NCBI GenBank assembly: GCA_029263855.1
Contig: JAJUFC010000005.1
Coordinates: 62,001 to 126,000, forward strand
Direction of reading: 5' to 3'
Origin: Candidatus Thermochlorobacteriaceae bacterium
GTDB taxonomy: Bacteria > Bacteroidota > Chlorobiia > Chlorobiales > Thermochlorobacteraceae
Length of the DNA: 64,000 bases
The number at the start of each line of letters is the position of its first letter. Position 1 is the stretch's first letter. The translations under genes were made by a program, and so were the position numbers. Shown here in pieces: positions 37,955 through 47,514 of this stretch. The notes below the pieces were generated by a model that saw only the letters and a program-made list of their open reading frames with translations, was not told where the DNA came from and made no database searches.

Positions 37955-39046
37955 ATGAAGTATCCGCCTGCCTACTACGCCGATTATCTTCATCTCGAGA
38001 AAATTCTGACCGCCCAAACGCCCCGAAGCGCCGCGTTTGGACAACCTGCGCACGATGAACTGCTCTTCATCACCGTTCATCAAGTTTTCGAGATTTGGTT
38101 CAAGCAGATTTTGCACGAGTTGGATTCTGTGCGCGAGATGTTTTTAGGGAATTATGTCGATGAAAAAAACATCGGCGTTGCCGTTGCTCGTCTTGAACGC
38201 ATTAGCACGATTCAAACCGTGATGCTTGAGCAGTTTCGAATTTTGGAAACCATGATGCCGCTCGATTTTTTAGAGTTCCGCGATTTTCTCTCTCCTGCTT
38301 CTGGATTTCAAAGCGTGCAGTTTCGTTTGATTGAAAGCAAACTCGGCTTGAAGCGCGAATCGCGACTTGACTTCAACAACACCTCCTACGAGAAACGCCT
38401 TTCTGACGCGCATCAACATCTTGCCTTGCAATCCGAACAAGAGCCGTCGCTTTTTGACCTTATCCAAAATTGGCTTGAACGAACACCATTTTTGAACTTT
38501 GGTAACTTTGATTTTTGGGAGAATTACAAAAAAGCCGTTGACACGATGCTCGCACACGACCGTCAAATCATTGAACAGAATCCGACGCTCACCGATGAAG
38601 AAAAAACGCGCGAACTTGCACAACTTTCGCGCACGATTGAAAATTTTCAGGCTCTCTTCAGCGAAGAAAAACACGACGAGCTTGTGCGTTCAGGTGCGCG
38701 CCGCCTTTCTTACACTGCGTTCAAAGCCGCTCTGCTCATTATGCTTTATCGCGACCAGCCGATTCTTCATTTGCCGTTTCGTTTTCTGAACGCACTCATC
38801 GACATTGACGAACTCTTTTCCACTTGGCGATACCGCCACTCGATTATGGTTCAGCGCATGATTGGAACAAAAATCGGAACAGGTGGCTCTTCAGGACACG
38901 CCTACCTCAAAAATACCGTCGATGCCCATCGAATTTTTTTAGACCTCTTTAATCTTTCAACCTTTCTCATTCCGCGCTCGGCTCTACCACCACTGCCAGA
39001 AGAAGTGCAACGCGAACTTGGTTTCTTCTTTGGCTCTCATCACTAA
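37955..39046 (+). CDS. kynA: Tryptophan 2,3-dioxygenase
   Basis: 363 residues. It is a haem dioxygenase opening the indole ring of L-tryptophan to N-formylkynurenine, the first step of the kynurenine pathway. Family marks are 'YADYLHLEKILTAQTP', 'AHDELLFITVHQVFEIWFKQ' (substrate-binding His and Arg region), and the distal 'RHSIMVQRMIGTKIGTGGSSGH' (shown in parts: haem-ligand His in 'YRHSIMVQRM', Gly-rich 'TGGSSGHAYL'). Length fits the prokaryotic enzyme plus a short extension. No other kynurenine or anthranilate gene is in the window. Confidence 0.96.
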   Translation: MKYPPAYYADYLHLEKILTAQTPRSAAFGQPAHDELLFITVHQVFEIWFKQILHELDSVREMFLGNYVDEKNIGVAVARLERISTIQTVMLEQFRILETMMPLDFLEFRDFLSPASGFQSVQFRLIESKLGLKRESRLDFNNTSYEKRLSDAHQHLALQSEQEPSLFDLIQNWLERTPFLNFGNFDFWENYKKAVDTMLAHDRQIIEQNPTLTDEEKTRELAQLSRTIENFQALFSEEKHDELVRSGARRLSYTAFKAALLIMLYRDQPILHLPFRFLNALIDIDELFSTWRYRHSIMVQRMIGTKIGTGGSSGHAYLKNTVDAHRIFLDLFNLSTFLIPRSALPPLPEEVQRELGFFFGSHH

Positions 39047-39657
39047 AAGATGAATAAACTTGCGCCTACTTCCAGCCCGAAGACATTACCACTTCGACTG
39101 ATGTTCTGCACCTTTCGCATATCCACTCGATAAAACGCTTCTACATTGAGCGAGGCTTGCTTGCCGAACATGATTGCCATTCCGCCCGAAGCACGAAAGT
39201 TTGAGCCTTTTGAGCGTGTATTGATGCTTCGCTCAAACTCTTGCTCTGTGCTACTTTGATAGGAATAGCTTGCCGAGACGAAAGGAAAAATTGGGCTTTG
39301 CCGCTCCCCGAAAAAATAGGCGATGCTCGGTCCGACGCTCCAACTTGTTCGTGAGAAAAGCGTTACGACATTGTTCTTGTCGTTTTGTCCGATGGTTACG
39401 TAAGTGAGGTCGACGCCCAACGCGAGCCGTTCAAAAAAGAAATAGGCGACGCTGGGGCGCACGGCAAATTCCGTGATGCGGTCAGATTCAATTCGAGCGG
39501 TGAGGTTAGGCTGATAGAGTTCGCCGCCGTAGTTGGCATAGTTGAGCGAGACGCTCAATCGAATGCTTCCTTGGTCAAATGCATAACGTTGCGCCTTGAT
39601 TTCATTGACGGAAAAGAACAGAATAAGAATTAGTAAAATGCGATAAGCGTGCGGCAT
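39043..39657 (-). CDS. Outer-membrane beta-barrel protein
   Basis: 204 residues from the ATG at 39657, which starts a signal peptide ('YRILLILILFFSVNEIKAQ'); a longer in-frame start at 39765 lacks one. Amphipathic strands alternate with Gly/Ser turns, and the last is 'VFGLEVGASLFIF', aromatic-terminated as in BAM substrates. The 'RAEKS' type loops suggest an OmpW or OmpA-like small barrel. It overlaps the dioxygenase stop by 4 nt in convergent orientation. Confidence 0.78.
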   Translation of the reverse strand: MPHAYRILLILILFFSVNEIKAQRYAFDQGSIRLSVSLNYANYGGELYQPNLTARIESDRITEFAVRPSVAYFFFERLALGVDLTYVTIGQNDKNNVVTLFSRTSWSVGPSIAYFFGERQSPIFPFVSASYSYQSSTEQEFERSINTRSKGSNFRASGGMAIMFGKQASLNVEAFYRVDMRKVQNISRSGNVFGLEVGASLFIF

Positions 39658-39790
39658 TCTTGTATTTAAATGTTTTACTGAATATGAAAAGATAGTAAAT
39701 TGACTCCCAAACAAAACTGTTTTCTTCTGTTCAAATTTTTGTCGCCTACCCCAAAGGGGCAACAAAGTCTGTGATTATGCAAAAACCGTT

Positions 39791-42034
39791 ATGCAGCATC
39801 ATCTTTTGAACAATTTGGTTTTGGAAGCGGCGGAAGTGGCTTATTGCATCGCTAATGAGAGCGGCAATGTCGTAGAAATAAGCAGCGCGCTTGCCAACCT
39901 GCTCGATATTACGCCCGCTCTTGCAATCGGAAAAAATTTTTCCGCGCTTCTTGCTCCGAAGATTTATTCCGAGCATATTGATTTATCCGTCCCGTTTTCA
40001 GATTCCGACCTAATGCTGTTTCACAATTCCGAACCCATTCAACTTCGCCTATCTCGTAAACCGCTTTCTACCTCGCCGCCGCTTACGCTCTATCTCTTCA
40101 CCGACTTCACGCGCCAAAAGCGCATTGAGCAAGACCTTGACCATGCAAGGCGCAACCTTCACATTGCCGACGACCAACTTCAAGCCGTGCTCGATGCCGT
40201 GCCCGCTTATATCTCTTGGGTGGCTAAAGATGGAACCTATCTCGGCGTCAATCAACATTTAGCCAATTTACTGGGGCTTAGAGTCAGCGAGATTGTCGGT
40301 CAGCGCGTTGGCTTTCGTGGCGACGATGTTTTCGAGCAAATCACGAAAACCTTTTTTGCAACCGATGACCGTCAAATTTCCGCCGAGTACCGCATTAACA
40401 TTGATGAAAAGAGCCTCGTTACATTGCTGTTCGGACACAAGTATTTTGACAACAGCGCAGCAGTCTTCGTCGGGGTTGATATTTCGCAACGCAAGTCGAT
40501 GGAAGAACAGCTCCGCGAACAAGCCAAACTTTTAGAAGTTACGCAAGATGCTATCATTGTTGTAGATGAAAACGACGTGATTCTCTTTTGGAATAGCGGC
40601 GCGGAACGCCTTTACGGTTGGAAGCGCGAAGACGCACTCGGCAATCGCAAAGCAGATTTGCTTTACGACAGCAAGGAGTTCAAACATCACTTCGAAGCGC
40701 AAGCCAAAGTTTTTGAGACGGGCGAATGGGAAGGCGAATTGTATCATCGCACGCGGGAAGGTAAAAAAGTCATTGTTCAAAGCCGCCGCACCTTGCTTGA
40801 TTTCATCGGCAATCAAATTCGTAAAGTTTTAATCATTGATACCGACATTACCGAGAAAAAGCAACTTGAAGCACAATTACTTCGCAATCAGCGCGTTGAG
40901 CACATCGGTTTGATTGCCAGTGGCATTGCGCACGACATGAACAACGTGCTCACGCCGATTATGGCGTCGCTTGAAATGCTCAAGCAAAAACTCACCGATG
41001 AAAAAAGCCTAAAGCGCATTTCAATGCTTGAAAGTAGCGCGCATCGCGGCAAACACTTGATGGAGCAAATTCTTCTCTTTGCACGCGGTCAGGAAGGCGA
41101 AATGTCCGCGCTTGATTTACGGCAGGTCATTAAAGACATCGCTAATCTTATCGAACAAACTTTCCCTAAAAATATATCCGTAGACGTTGCGATGGAGCGC
41201 AATCTCTCGCTCATTATGGGCGATAGCACACAACTCCATCAAGTCTTGCTCAATCTTGTTATCAATGCGCGCGATGCCATGCCAAATGGCGGAAAGATTA
41301 GGATTTCGCTCGCGCCTGTCTCTATCAGTGCCGCCGATGCCCGCACCAACATCGACGCACGTCCGGGAAACTTCCTTCTGCTCACCGTCAGTGATACGGG
41401 CACAGGCATTCCGCAAGAGTATCTCGATAAAATTTTTGACCCCTTTTTCACCACGAAGCCCGAAGGTAAAGGCACAGGGTTGGGTCTATCGACCGTGCTC
41501 TCGATTATTCGCGCACACAAGGGCTTCTTGGAAATAGACAGCACGCCGAATGTCGGCACGTCGTTCAAAATTTATATGCCGACCAGCGTTGGAGCGGTTT
41601 CAACGGGTAGTATGTCGTTTGGTGGATTTGGTGCTGAAAAAGGAAAGGGCGAAACGATTTTGGTTGTCGATGATGACGAAGCCGTCGGCGAAGTCGCCGC
41701 AGAATTGCTACAGAACGCGGGCTATACGGCACTTTTGGCAAAGAATGGCGAAGAAGCCCTCGCACTTTTCACGGAACATTATCGCGACGTTCGCTTGGTC
41801 GTTACCGACATGGTGATGCCTAAAATGGATGGTGCAAATCTCATTCGCTCGCTTCGCGCCGTTTTGCCCAGCGTGAAAATCATTGCAATGAGCGGCTTAA
41901 TGGATAGAGAAAAATTGATAAAGATGGCAGGTGTTGAAGCGGGTGCGTTTATCACAAAGCCCTTCACGGGCGAAACGCTTTTGCAAACAGTTCGTCGCTT
42001 TTTGGAAAGTTCCGCCGTTGGCACTTTGTCTTAG
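39791..42034 (+). CDS. Hybrid sensor histidine kinase with PAS domains and receiver
   Basis: 747 residues, cytosolic (no membrane helix). Two to three PAS domains (about 1-115, 125-235 and 245-365), then HisKA with phosphoacceptor His381 in 'GLIASGIAHDMNNVL'. HATPase_c follows with N box 'NLVINARDAMPNGG', G1 'VSDTGTGIPQEYLDKIFDPF' and G2 'GTGLGLSTVLSII'. C-terminal receiver has 'ILVVDDDEAVGEV', Asp673 in 'VVTDMVMPKMDG' and Lys in 'ITKPF'. All phosphotransfer residues are intact. It senses an intracellular signal, perhaps redox or small-molecule through PAS. Its downstream partner is unknown. Confidence 0.93.
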   Translation: MQHHLLNNLVLEAAEVAYCIANESGNVVEISSALANLLDITPALAIGKNFSALLAPKIYSEHIDLSVPFSDSDLMLFHNSEPIQLRLSRKPLSTSPPLTLYLFTDFTRQKRIEQDLDHARRNLHIADDQLQAVLDAVPAYISWVAKDGTYLGVNQHLANLLGLRVSEIVGQRVGFRGDDVFEQITKTFFATDDRQISAEYRINIDEKSLVTLLFGHKYFDNSAAVFVGVDISQRKSMEEQLREQAKLLEVTQDAIIVVDENDVILFWNSGAERLYGWKREDALGNRKADLLYDSKEFKHHFEAQAKVFETGEWEGELYHRTREGKKVIVQSRRTLLDFIGNQIRKVLIIDTDITEKKQLEAQLLRNQRVEHIGLIASGIAHDMNNVLTPIMASLEMLKQKLTDEKSLKRISMLESSAHRGKHLMEQILLFARGQEGEMSALDLRQVIKDIANLIEQTFPKNISVDVAMERNLSLIMGDSTQLHQVLLNLVINARDAMPNGGKIRISLAPVSISAADARTNIDARPGNFLLLTVSDTGTGIPQEYLDKIFDPFFTTKPEGKGTGLGLSTVLSIIRAHKGFLEIDSTPNVGTSFKIYMPTSVGAVSTGSMSFGGFGAEKGKGETILVVDDDEAVGEVAAELLQNAGYTALLAKNGEEALALFTEHYRDVRLVVTDMVMPKMDGANLIRSLRAVLPSVKIIAMSGLMDREKLIKMAGVEAGAFITKPFTGETLLQTVRRFLESSAVGTLS

Positions 42035-42041
42035 TTCGTTT

Positions 42042-42743
42042 TTACGCTTTGTGATAGACTTTCAGAACCGCGTCGCGCAATGCGCCGCCTGCGTCGGAGC
42101 AAAGAAAGGCAATACTTTCCGCGATAACTTCAGGCTTCACCCACTCGTCAAAATTTGCATTTGGCATTGAGGCGCGATTAGCAGGCGTATCAATCACGCT
42201 CGGCACAACGACCGCCGCCACCACGCCTTCCGCATTGCCTTCGGCATTGAGAAGTTCAGATAGCCGAAATAAGAGCGACTTTGAAAGCCCATACTCGACG
42301 GCATATCCGCCATTCTTCAAATCCAATCCTGCACGTGCGCCGATGAAAATCAGCCTTCCGCCCTTTTGTGCTTTCATCACTTCAAAGGCAGGCTTTGCAA
42401 TCGCCAACGCGGAATAAAAATTCAGCCGAAGCATTTTTTCCATGGACGCTTGATTGAGGTCGGCGATTGTGCCAAGCGCGAAGCCGCCGACGAGCATGGA
42501 CACCACATCAAGTCGACCATATTTTTGCGCACATTCTTTTATGAAGTTTGCCGCCTTCTCCTCGTCCGTTACATCAAGTTCGTAAAGGTCTAAATGCGGA
42601 CTTTGATTTCGGAATTGCTCCTCGACATGGGCGTTGGGTTCAAGCGTAACCGCAACGTGATAGCCCGAGTCTAAAAATTTCTTCACCACCGCGCGCCCCA
42701 GATTGCCCGCGCCACCGGTTATGATTGCCACTTTCTTTAACAT
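42042..42743 (-). CDS. Short-chain dehydrogenase/reductase
   Basis: 233 residues, SDR fold. The coenzyme motif is TGGAGNLGRAV near 9-19 (TGxxxGxG). The catalytic Ser region reads 'RLIFIGARAGL' (Ser replaced by Gly-Ala at the usual position), and the Tyr-x-x-x-Lys is 'YGLSKSLLF' (Tyr, Lys kept). 'DTPANRASMP' at the C-terminus matches classical SDRs. The unusual Ser site is odd and may alter activity. The substrate is unknown. It converges on the hybrid kinase gene and lies 24 nt from the degenerate kinase. Confidence 0.85.
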   Translation of the reverse strand: MLKKVAIITGGAGNLGRAVVKKFLDSGYHVAVTLEPNAHVEEQFRNQSPHLDLYELDVTDEEKAANFIKECAQKYGRLDVVSMLVGGFALGTIADLNQASMEKMLRLNFYSALAIAKPAFEVMKAQKGGRLIFIGARAGLDLKNGGYAVEYGLSKSLLFRLSELLNAEGNAEGVVAAVVVPSVIDTPANRASMPNANFDEWVKPEVIAESIAFLCSDAGGALRDAVLKVYHKA

Positions 42744-42767
42744 TGGATATTGATTGGATTTGAGTAT

Positions 42768-44165
42768 TCATGAAAGTTCGCTTGCCGATTTCTTTTGGGA
42801 AAAGAGAATGCGGATTGTTGTTCCGAGTTGGCGTCTGACTTCCATTTTGCCGTTTAGCTTTTTCGTTAGACTGCTCACAATCATCAGTCCCATCGCGTCG
42901 GGCGGCTTTGCATCGATTTTGAAGGGCATGCCAACGCCGCTATCGCTCACCGCCATTCCAATTGTTTCATCTTTTTCTTTGAAGAACGACACAATAATCA
43001 CGCCACCTCGATTGCTAAAGGCGTGTTGTAGCGCATTTGTAATCAGTTCACCTAAAATCAATCCGATAAAAATCGCTTTATCATACTCAATCCAAAAAGG
43101 TTTGCCTTCATATTTCATCACAACGCTGCTTTGCATCATGGGCGAGTTTTGAAAAATTCTAAATATGCTTTCAACATACTGCGCTGTGTTGACTTTGAGA
43201 GTGAAGTCCGATGCAATCACACATTCAGAAGCGGTAAGAATAAGCCTCGTGCGACGATTATGCTCTTGCAAAAGCACTGAGAAGTTTTCCTCTGAAAGTC
43301 GTTTTGCCTTTGCGCGCAAAATGACAAGCGTGGTTTGAAGTGCTTCTTTTTGAACGGCTTCAAGTTGTCGGAGCAATTTGATTTCGTCAGCATTTGCAGA
43401 AATCTTCTCCGATGAATCGCCCGGCATTTGCTCAGCAGGCTCGCTTTGAACAACCTTGTAAATTGAAAGCATAAAGCCGCGCTTACCCCGCTCCTCGACG
43501 AAGAATCGTTTGACTTCAAGTTCCAATCGTTTTCCGCTTTCGTCATTATGCCATGCTTTTGAGAGCGCGGCATGGTCGGATTTTGAAAAGATGGCGTCGT
43601 AATCTTTTATCTCCACTTTTTTTCCGATGCTTGTGGCATCTAACTGAAAGAGATTCAGATAGTGCTTATTTGCGGCGACTAAAACGCCGTCTGCGTCGGT
43701 CAGTGCGATGGCATCGTCGGAGTTTTCCGATAAAAGTGAGAAGAGTGCTTTCGCACGATTTCTTTCCACTCTTATTTCGGCTTGCTCGATGAGAGCGAGC
43801 ATGGTGTCGCGCAATTTTTCAGGTGTGAGCATTGATTTTTTCACAACCCCAATGTGATTGGCGCGAAGCGATTGCGACACCGACGTTGCTTCATCATTGA
43901 CGAGGCAGAGCGTCGGCAAGGTTTCAGCGGAAGCAATTTCGGAAAGGTGTTTGAGCAATTCGCTCCTGCCCATATCGGGACAGGCATCGCCGATAATGAC
44001 GAAATCGGGATGCTCGTTTCGAACTTTTTCTAATCCATCGCGCCCTTTACGCGCTACAACGACACAACGAATCGAAATTAAGTTTCGCGAGAGAAATCGC
44101 TCTAAAAGTGTAATATCGTCGCTGTTATCGTCAATAATGAGAACAGATAAACTTGAATGTTGCAT
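42768..44165 (-). CDS. Receiver-PAS-HisKA_2-like kinase with degenerate phosphorylation sites
   Basis: 465 residues. An N-terminal receiver (1-125) keeps D12/D13, but the phosphoacceptor position reads 'VIIGDACPD': Gly59 in the usual place with Asp60 shifted by one, and the switch Ser/Thr is Val. A PAS domain (about 130-255) follows, then a HisKA_2/HWE-type dimerisation helix where 'LEAVQKEALQTTLVILRAK' lacks the family His. The ATPase domain has 'GELITNALQHAF' (N box) and 'VSDSGVGMPFK' (G1), so it may still bind ATP. It may be a sensor/scaffold rather than an active kinase. Start is uncertain by a few residues. Confidence 0.85.
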   Translation of the reverse strand: MQHSSLSVLIIDDNSDDITLLERFLSRNLISIRCVVVARKGRDGLEKVRNEHPDFVIIGDACPDMGRSELLKHLSEIASAETLPTLCLVNDEATSVSQSLRANHIGVVKKSMLTPEKLRDTMLALIEQAEIRVERNRAKALFSLLSENSDDAIALTDADGVLVAANKHYLNLFQLDATSIGKKVEIKDYDAIFSKSDHAALSKAWHNDESGKRLELEVKRFFVEERGKRGFMLSIYKVVQSEPAEQMPGDSSEKISANADEIKLLRQLEAVQKEALQTTLVILRAKAKRLSEENFSVLLQEHNRRTRLILTASECVIASDFTLKVNTAQYVESIFRIFQNSPMMQSSVVMKYEGKPFWIEYDKAIFIGLILGELITNALQHAFSNRGGVIIVSFFKEKDETIGMAVSDSGVGMPFKIDAKPPDAMGLMIVSSLTKKLNGKMEVRRQLGTTIRILFSQKKSASELS

Positions 44166-44274
44166 TTCAACAGATGATTAAATGTTGAAGTGCGCTTTGT
44201 GTTGAGTGATGGCAGCAGCGGTGAGACGAAATGAATTTACATTGATTCTTTCATTTTACGCGACACTGTTTGCA

Positions 44275-45003
44275 CTACACCGTTTGCGACAAAGTTTGAA
44301 CAAGTTGAGGAAGGGCGTTAGCGGCTGTTGATTGAATGACTTCAAAACCACGTAAGGCTTCGTAGGCGGGGTTGGGGTCAATAAAGAATTTTCGCTCCGT
44401 TTCATTAAAGAGCGTGAGCAAGCCTGCGGCGGGATAGACTTGCGCCGATGTTCCCACACCGATGAAAATGCTCGCCGTATCGATAAGTTCTTCCAAGTCA
44501 TTGCGTCGCATATCGACGCTTTCGCCGAACCAGACAATGTCGGGGCGAAGTTGCGCGCCACATTTCGGACACTTATCGCCCCACTGAACAGGCTTTGAAA
44601 TTTCAGATTTGAAATCGCAGTTGAAGTAACTGTCGCGAAAGCCGAAGATGTCGTAATGACGCTCGCACTTTTGCCAATCGACTCGTCCGTGCAAATGCCA
44701 AATGGTTTTGTTGCCGGCGCGCTCTAAAAGGTTATCAATGTTCTGCGTGATATGAACCACGTCAAATTTTTCTTGAAGTTTGGCGAGCGCGAAGTGCCCT
44801 GTATTTGGCTGAACTTGTTGGACTTTTTCGAAGCGCATCGCATAAAACTCGAGCACGAGTTTCGGATTCTGTGCCCAACCGTCGGGCGAGGCGACATCTT
44901 CGATGCGATGATTTTCCCAAAGTCCATCGCTTCCTCTGAACGTCGGGATTCCGCTTTCGGCTGAAAGCCCTGCTCCGCTAAATACGACCACTCGTTTTCT
45001 CAT
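44275..45003 (-). CDS. cobB: Sir2 family NAD-dependent deacylase (class III, CobB-like)
   Basis: 242 residues. It removes acyl groups from protein Lys using NAD+. 'VVFSGAGLSAESGIPTFRG' is the NAD-binding Rossmann start, 'TQNIDNLLERAG' the ribose contact, and His in 'IWHLHG' the catalytic base. Four Cys form the zinc site ('KCERHYD', 'FNCDFK' and 'DKCPKCGAQ'). Tyr-x-x-Arg in 'FYAMRFEKV' is the class III signature of desuccinylases/demalonylases such as SIRT5 and E. coli CobB. The 5' end overlaps purD by 26 nt on the same strand. Confidence 0.92.
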   Translation of the reverse strand: MRKRVVVFSGAGLSAESGIPTFRGSDGLWENHRIEDVASPDGWAQNPKLVLEFYAMRFEKVQQVQPNTGHFALAKLQEKFDVVHITQNIDNLLERAGNKTIWHLHGRVDWQKCERHYDIFGFRDSYFNCDFKSEISKPVQWGDKCPKCGAQLRPDIVWFGESVDMRRNDLEELIDTASIFIGVGTSAQVYPAAGLLTLFNETERKFFIDPNPAYEALRGFEVIQSTAANALPQLVQTLSQTV

Positions 45004-46315
45004 AATTGAACGGTATTTTTTTCAAGGCTCGCCAACCAATATCGCGCCTGAAATATGCGCCTTCGAAGTGAATTTGGGCAATCGCTTCATAACACTGCTT
45101 CAAACTTTCTTCGAGCGTTTGGGCGACAGCGGTTACGGCAAGCACGCGCCCGCCGTTTGTGTAGAGTTTGCCGTTTTCAAATTTCGTTCCTGCATGAAAA
45201 ATCATCACGTCGTCTCGAACGTCGGCGTAGCAGGCGAGTTCGAAGTGGCACTGCCCCGTAATGATTTTCCCCGTCTCGTAGTTATCGGGATAGCCTTTTG
45301 AAGCCATCACAACCGTTGCGGCAACTTTATCGGCAAGTATCATATCGATTTGGTTCAATCGTCGTTCATTGGCGGCGATGAGCAAATCAAGAAAGTTCGT
45401 TTTCAGGAGCGGCAAAATGACTTGGGTTTCAGGGTCGCCGAGCCGCGCATTGTATTCGACGACTTTGGGTTCGCCGTTGTTAATCATCAAGCCGATGTAG
45501 AGAAATCCGCGATAGGGCGTTCCTTCTTCTCGCATGGCGCGAAGCGTTGGCTGAATGATGCGCGATTCTACTTTTCGCATGACAGCGGGCGTAACAATAG
45601 GCGCAGGCGCGTAAGCACCCATTCCGCCTGTGTTCTTGCCGATGTCGCCTTCGCCGATGCGCTTATGGTCTTGTGCACTTGGAAAGAGTTTGTAGTCCGT
45701 TCCGTCTGTGATGATGAAAACGCTGGCTTCTTCGCCCTGCATAAATTCTTCGATGATGATTTCTTTACCGGCTTCGCCGAACAGACGTTTTTCAAAAATG
45801 GCATGAATCGTTTCTAATGCGTCGCCTTTGTGCATGGCAATCACAACGCCCTTGCCTGCCGCAAGCCCACTGGCTTTGATAACGATGGGAAATGTGGACT
45901 GCTTCTCGATGTAGGCTCTTGCATCGTGATGATTGGTGAAGGTTACAAACGCCGCCGTCGGAATGTCGTGGCGTTGCATAAAGGCTTTTGCAAAGGCTTT
46001 GCTCGTTTCTAATTGCGCCGCCTCTTTTGTTGGCGCGATAATGTTCAACCCTTGTGCTGCGAATTGATTCGCGATGCCGAGCTCAAGAGGCTGTTCAGGA
46101 CCGACGAGGGTCAAATCAATTTTTTTTTCAACAGCAAATGCGAGTAGTGCGTCAATGTCGGTCGGCTTGATAGGAACATTTTCAGCGATTGCGCCGAGTT
46201 CGCGCGTTCCGCCGTTGCCAGAGGCAAGGTAAAGTTTTTGAACTCGATTGTCTTTGAGGATTGACCAAGCCAGCGCGTGTTCTCTTGCGCCATTACCGAT
46301 AACAAGGATATTCAT
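44978..46315 (-). CDS. purD: Phosphoribosylamine--glycine ligase
   Basis: 445 residues. ATP-grasp enzyme of purine synthesis joining glycine to phosphoribosylamine. 'VIGNGAREHALAWSI' is the N-domain start, 'GPEQPLELGIANQF' and 'AFMQRHDIPTAAF' follow, 'PIVIKASGLAAGKGVVIA' is the ATP-grasp loop, and 'GFLYIGLMINNGEPKVVEYNAR' (given in parts: 'GFLYIGLM' and 'VVEYNARLGDPETQ') holds the metal site. The C-terminus runs on 15-20 residues past the usual end and overlaps the cobB start, so the two genes are coupled. Confidence 0.96.
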   Translation of the reverse strand: MNILVIGNGAREHALAWSILKDNRVQKLYLASGNGGTRELGAIAENVPIKPTDIDALLAFAVEKKIDLTLVGPEQPLELGIANQFAAQGLNIIAPTKEAAQLETSKAFAKAFMQRHDIPTAAFVTFTNHHDARAYIEKQSTFPIVIKASGLAAGKGVVIAMHKGDALETIHAIFEKRLFGEAGKEIIIEEFMQGEEASVFIITDGTDYKLFPSAQDHKRIGEGDIGKNTGGMGAYAPAPIVTPAVMRKVESRIIQPTLRAMREEGTPYRGFLYIGLMINNGEPKVVEYNARLGDPETQVILPLLKTNFLDLLIAANERRLNQIDMILADKVAATVVMASKGYPDNYETGKIITGQCHFELACYADVRDDVMIFHAGTKFENGKLYTNGGRVLAVTAVAQTLEESLKQCYEAIAQIHFEGAYFRRDIGWRALKKIPFNYEKTSGRI

Positions 46316-46480
46316 TCAAAGTGTTTTTGTTAGATGAAAAGTCTGAAAATATACTTAAAACATATTGGGCAATCATGTTTTAGCATCGGAATTTTCATAT
46401 CTTTGCCGCCAAAACTTAGAAGCAGATTTTTGCGCTGAACTTCATTGGCTCATCTCGAATTTTTTATTTCACTTCTTTCA

Positions 46481-47506
46481 ATGGCATTATTTGACTTTTT
46501 ATCCAAAGATATTGCAATCGACTTAGGCACGGCGAATACCCTCGTTTTCGTCAGAGGAAAAGGCGTTGTGCTGAACGAACCCTCCATTGTTGCCTTAGAC
46601 CGCACCACGCGCAAGGTGGTCGCACTTGGCAACGAAGCGCGTCAGATGCACGAGAAAACGCACCGCGACATTATCACGATTAAGCCGCTCGCCGACGGCG
46701 TCATCGCCGATTACGAAGCCGCCGAAGAACTCATCAAAGGTTTGATTCGCAAGACGCTCAAAGATTTTTCCAGCTCCATTCGCCGCATGGTCATTGGCAT
46801 TCCGTCAGGCATTACCGAAGTTGAAAAGCGCGCCGTGCGCGACAGTGCCGAACACGCGGGCGCAAAGGAAGTCTATCTCGTCGCTGAACCTATGGCGGCG
46901 GCAGTTGGCATGGGGCTCGATGTCGACGCGCCTTTCGGAAATATGGTCGTCGACATTGGCGGCGGCACGACCGACATCGCCGTCATCTCGCTTTCAGGCA
47001 TTGCTTCGGGAGAATCGATTAGAGTCGCAGGCAATGAAATCACCAACGCGATTCTTCAACACTTCCGCAAAACCTACAACCTTGCCATCGGCGAGCGCAC
47101 CGCCGAAGAAATCAAAATCAAAATCGGCTCTGCATATGAATTGGAGGAGGAGTTGATTGCGACCGTTAAGGGAAGAAATTTGGTAACGAGTTTGCCCGAA
47201 CAGCGCGACGTCAGTTCGCCTGAAATTCGCGAAGCCATCGCCGAACCGATTGGTCAAATCGTCAACGCCGTGCGTCGTTGTTTGGAATCAACGCCGCCTG
47301 AACTTTCGGCAGATATTTTAGACAGAGGAATTATGCTTACAGGTGGCGGGGCGCTTATCAAAGGGTTGGATAAGCGCATCAGCGAAGAAACGAAACTTCC
47401 CGTTTTTGTTGGAGAAGACCCGCTCACTGCCGTAGCGCGCGGAACGGGTCGCATTTTGGAAAATTTGGACAAGTATAAAAACGTGCTGATGAAAACGAAG
47501 CGTTGA
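46481..47506 (+). CDS. mreB: Rod shape-determining protein MreB
   Basis: 341 residues. Bacterial actin homologue forming filaments at the inner membrane that guide cell-wall synthesis. 'KDIAIDLGTANTLVFVRGKG' is phosphate 1, 'VDIGGGTTDIAVISL' phosphate 2, and 'LTGGGALIKGLDKRI' the adenosine motif. The N-terminus 'MALFDFLSKD' is the usual membrane-contact helix; the ATG at 46481 is chosen over a TTG at 46445 because it gives this. It is not followed by mreC/mreD in this window, which is unusual for a rod-shape operon. Confidence 0.96.
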   Translation: MALFDFLSKDIAIDLGTANTLVFVRGKGVVLNEPSIVALDRTTRKVVALGNEARQMHEKTHRDIITIKPLADGVIADYEAAEELIKGLIRKTLKDFSSSIRRMVIGIPSGITEVEKRAVRDSAEHAGAKEVYLVAEPMAAAVGMGLDVDAPFGNMVVDIGGGTTDIAVISLSGIASGESIRVAGNEITNAILQHFRKTYNLAIGERTAEEIKIKIGSAYELEEELIATVKGRNLVTSLPEQRDVSSPEIREAIAEPIGQIVNAVRRCLESTPPELSADILDRGIMLTGGGALIKGLDKRISEETKLPVFVGEDPLTAVARGTGRILENLDKYKNVLMKTKR

Positions 47507-47514
47507 GAACTTCG

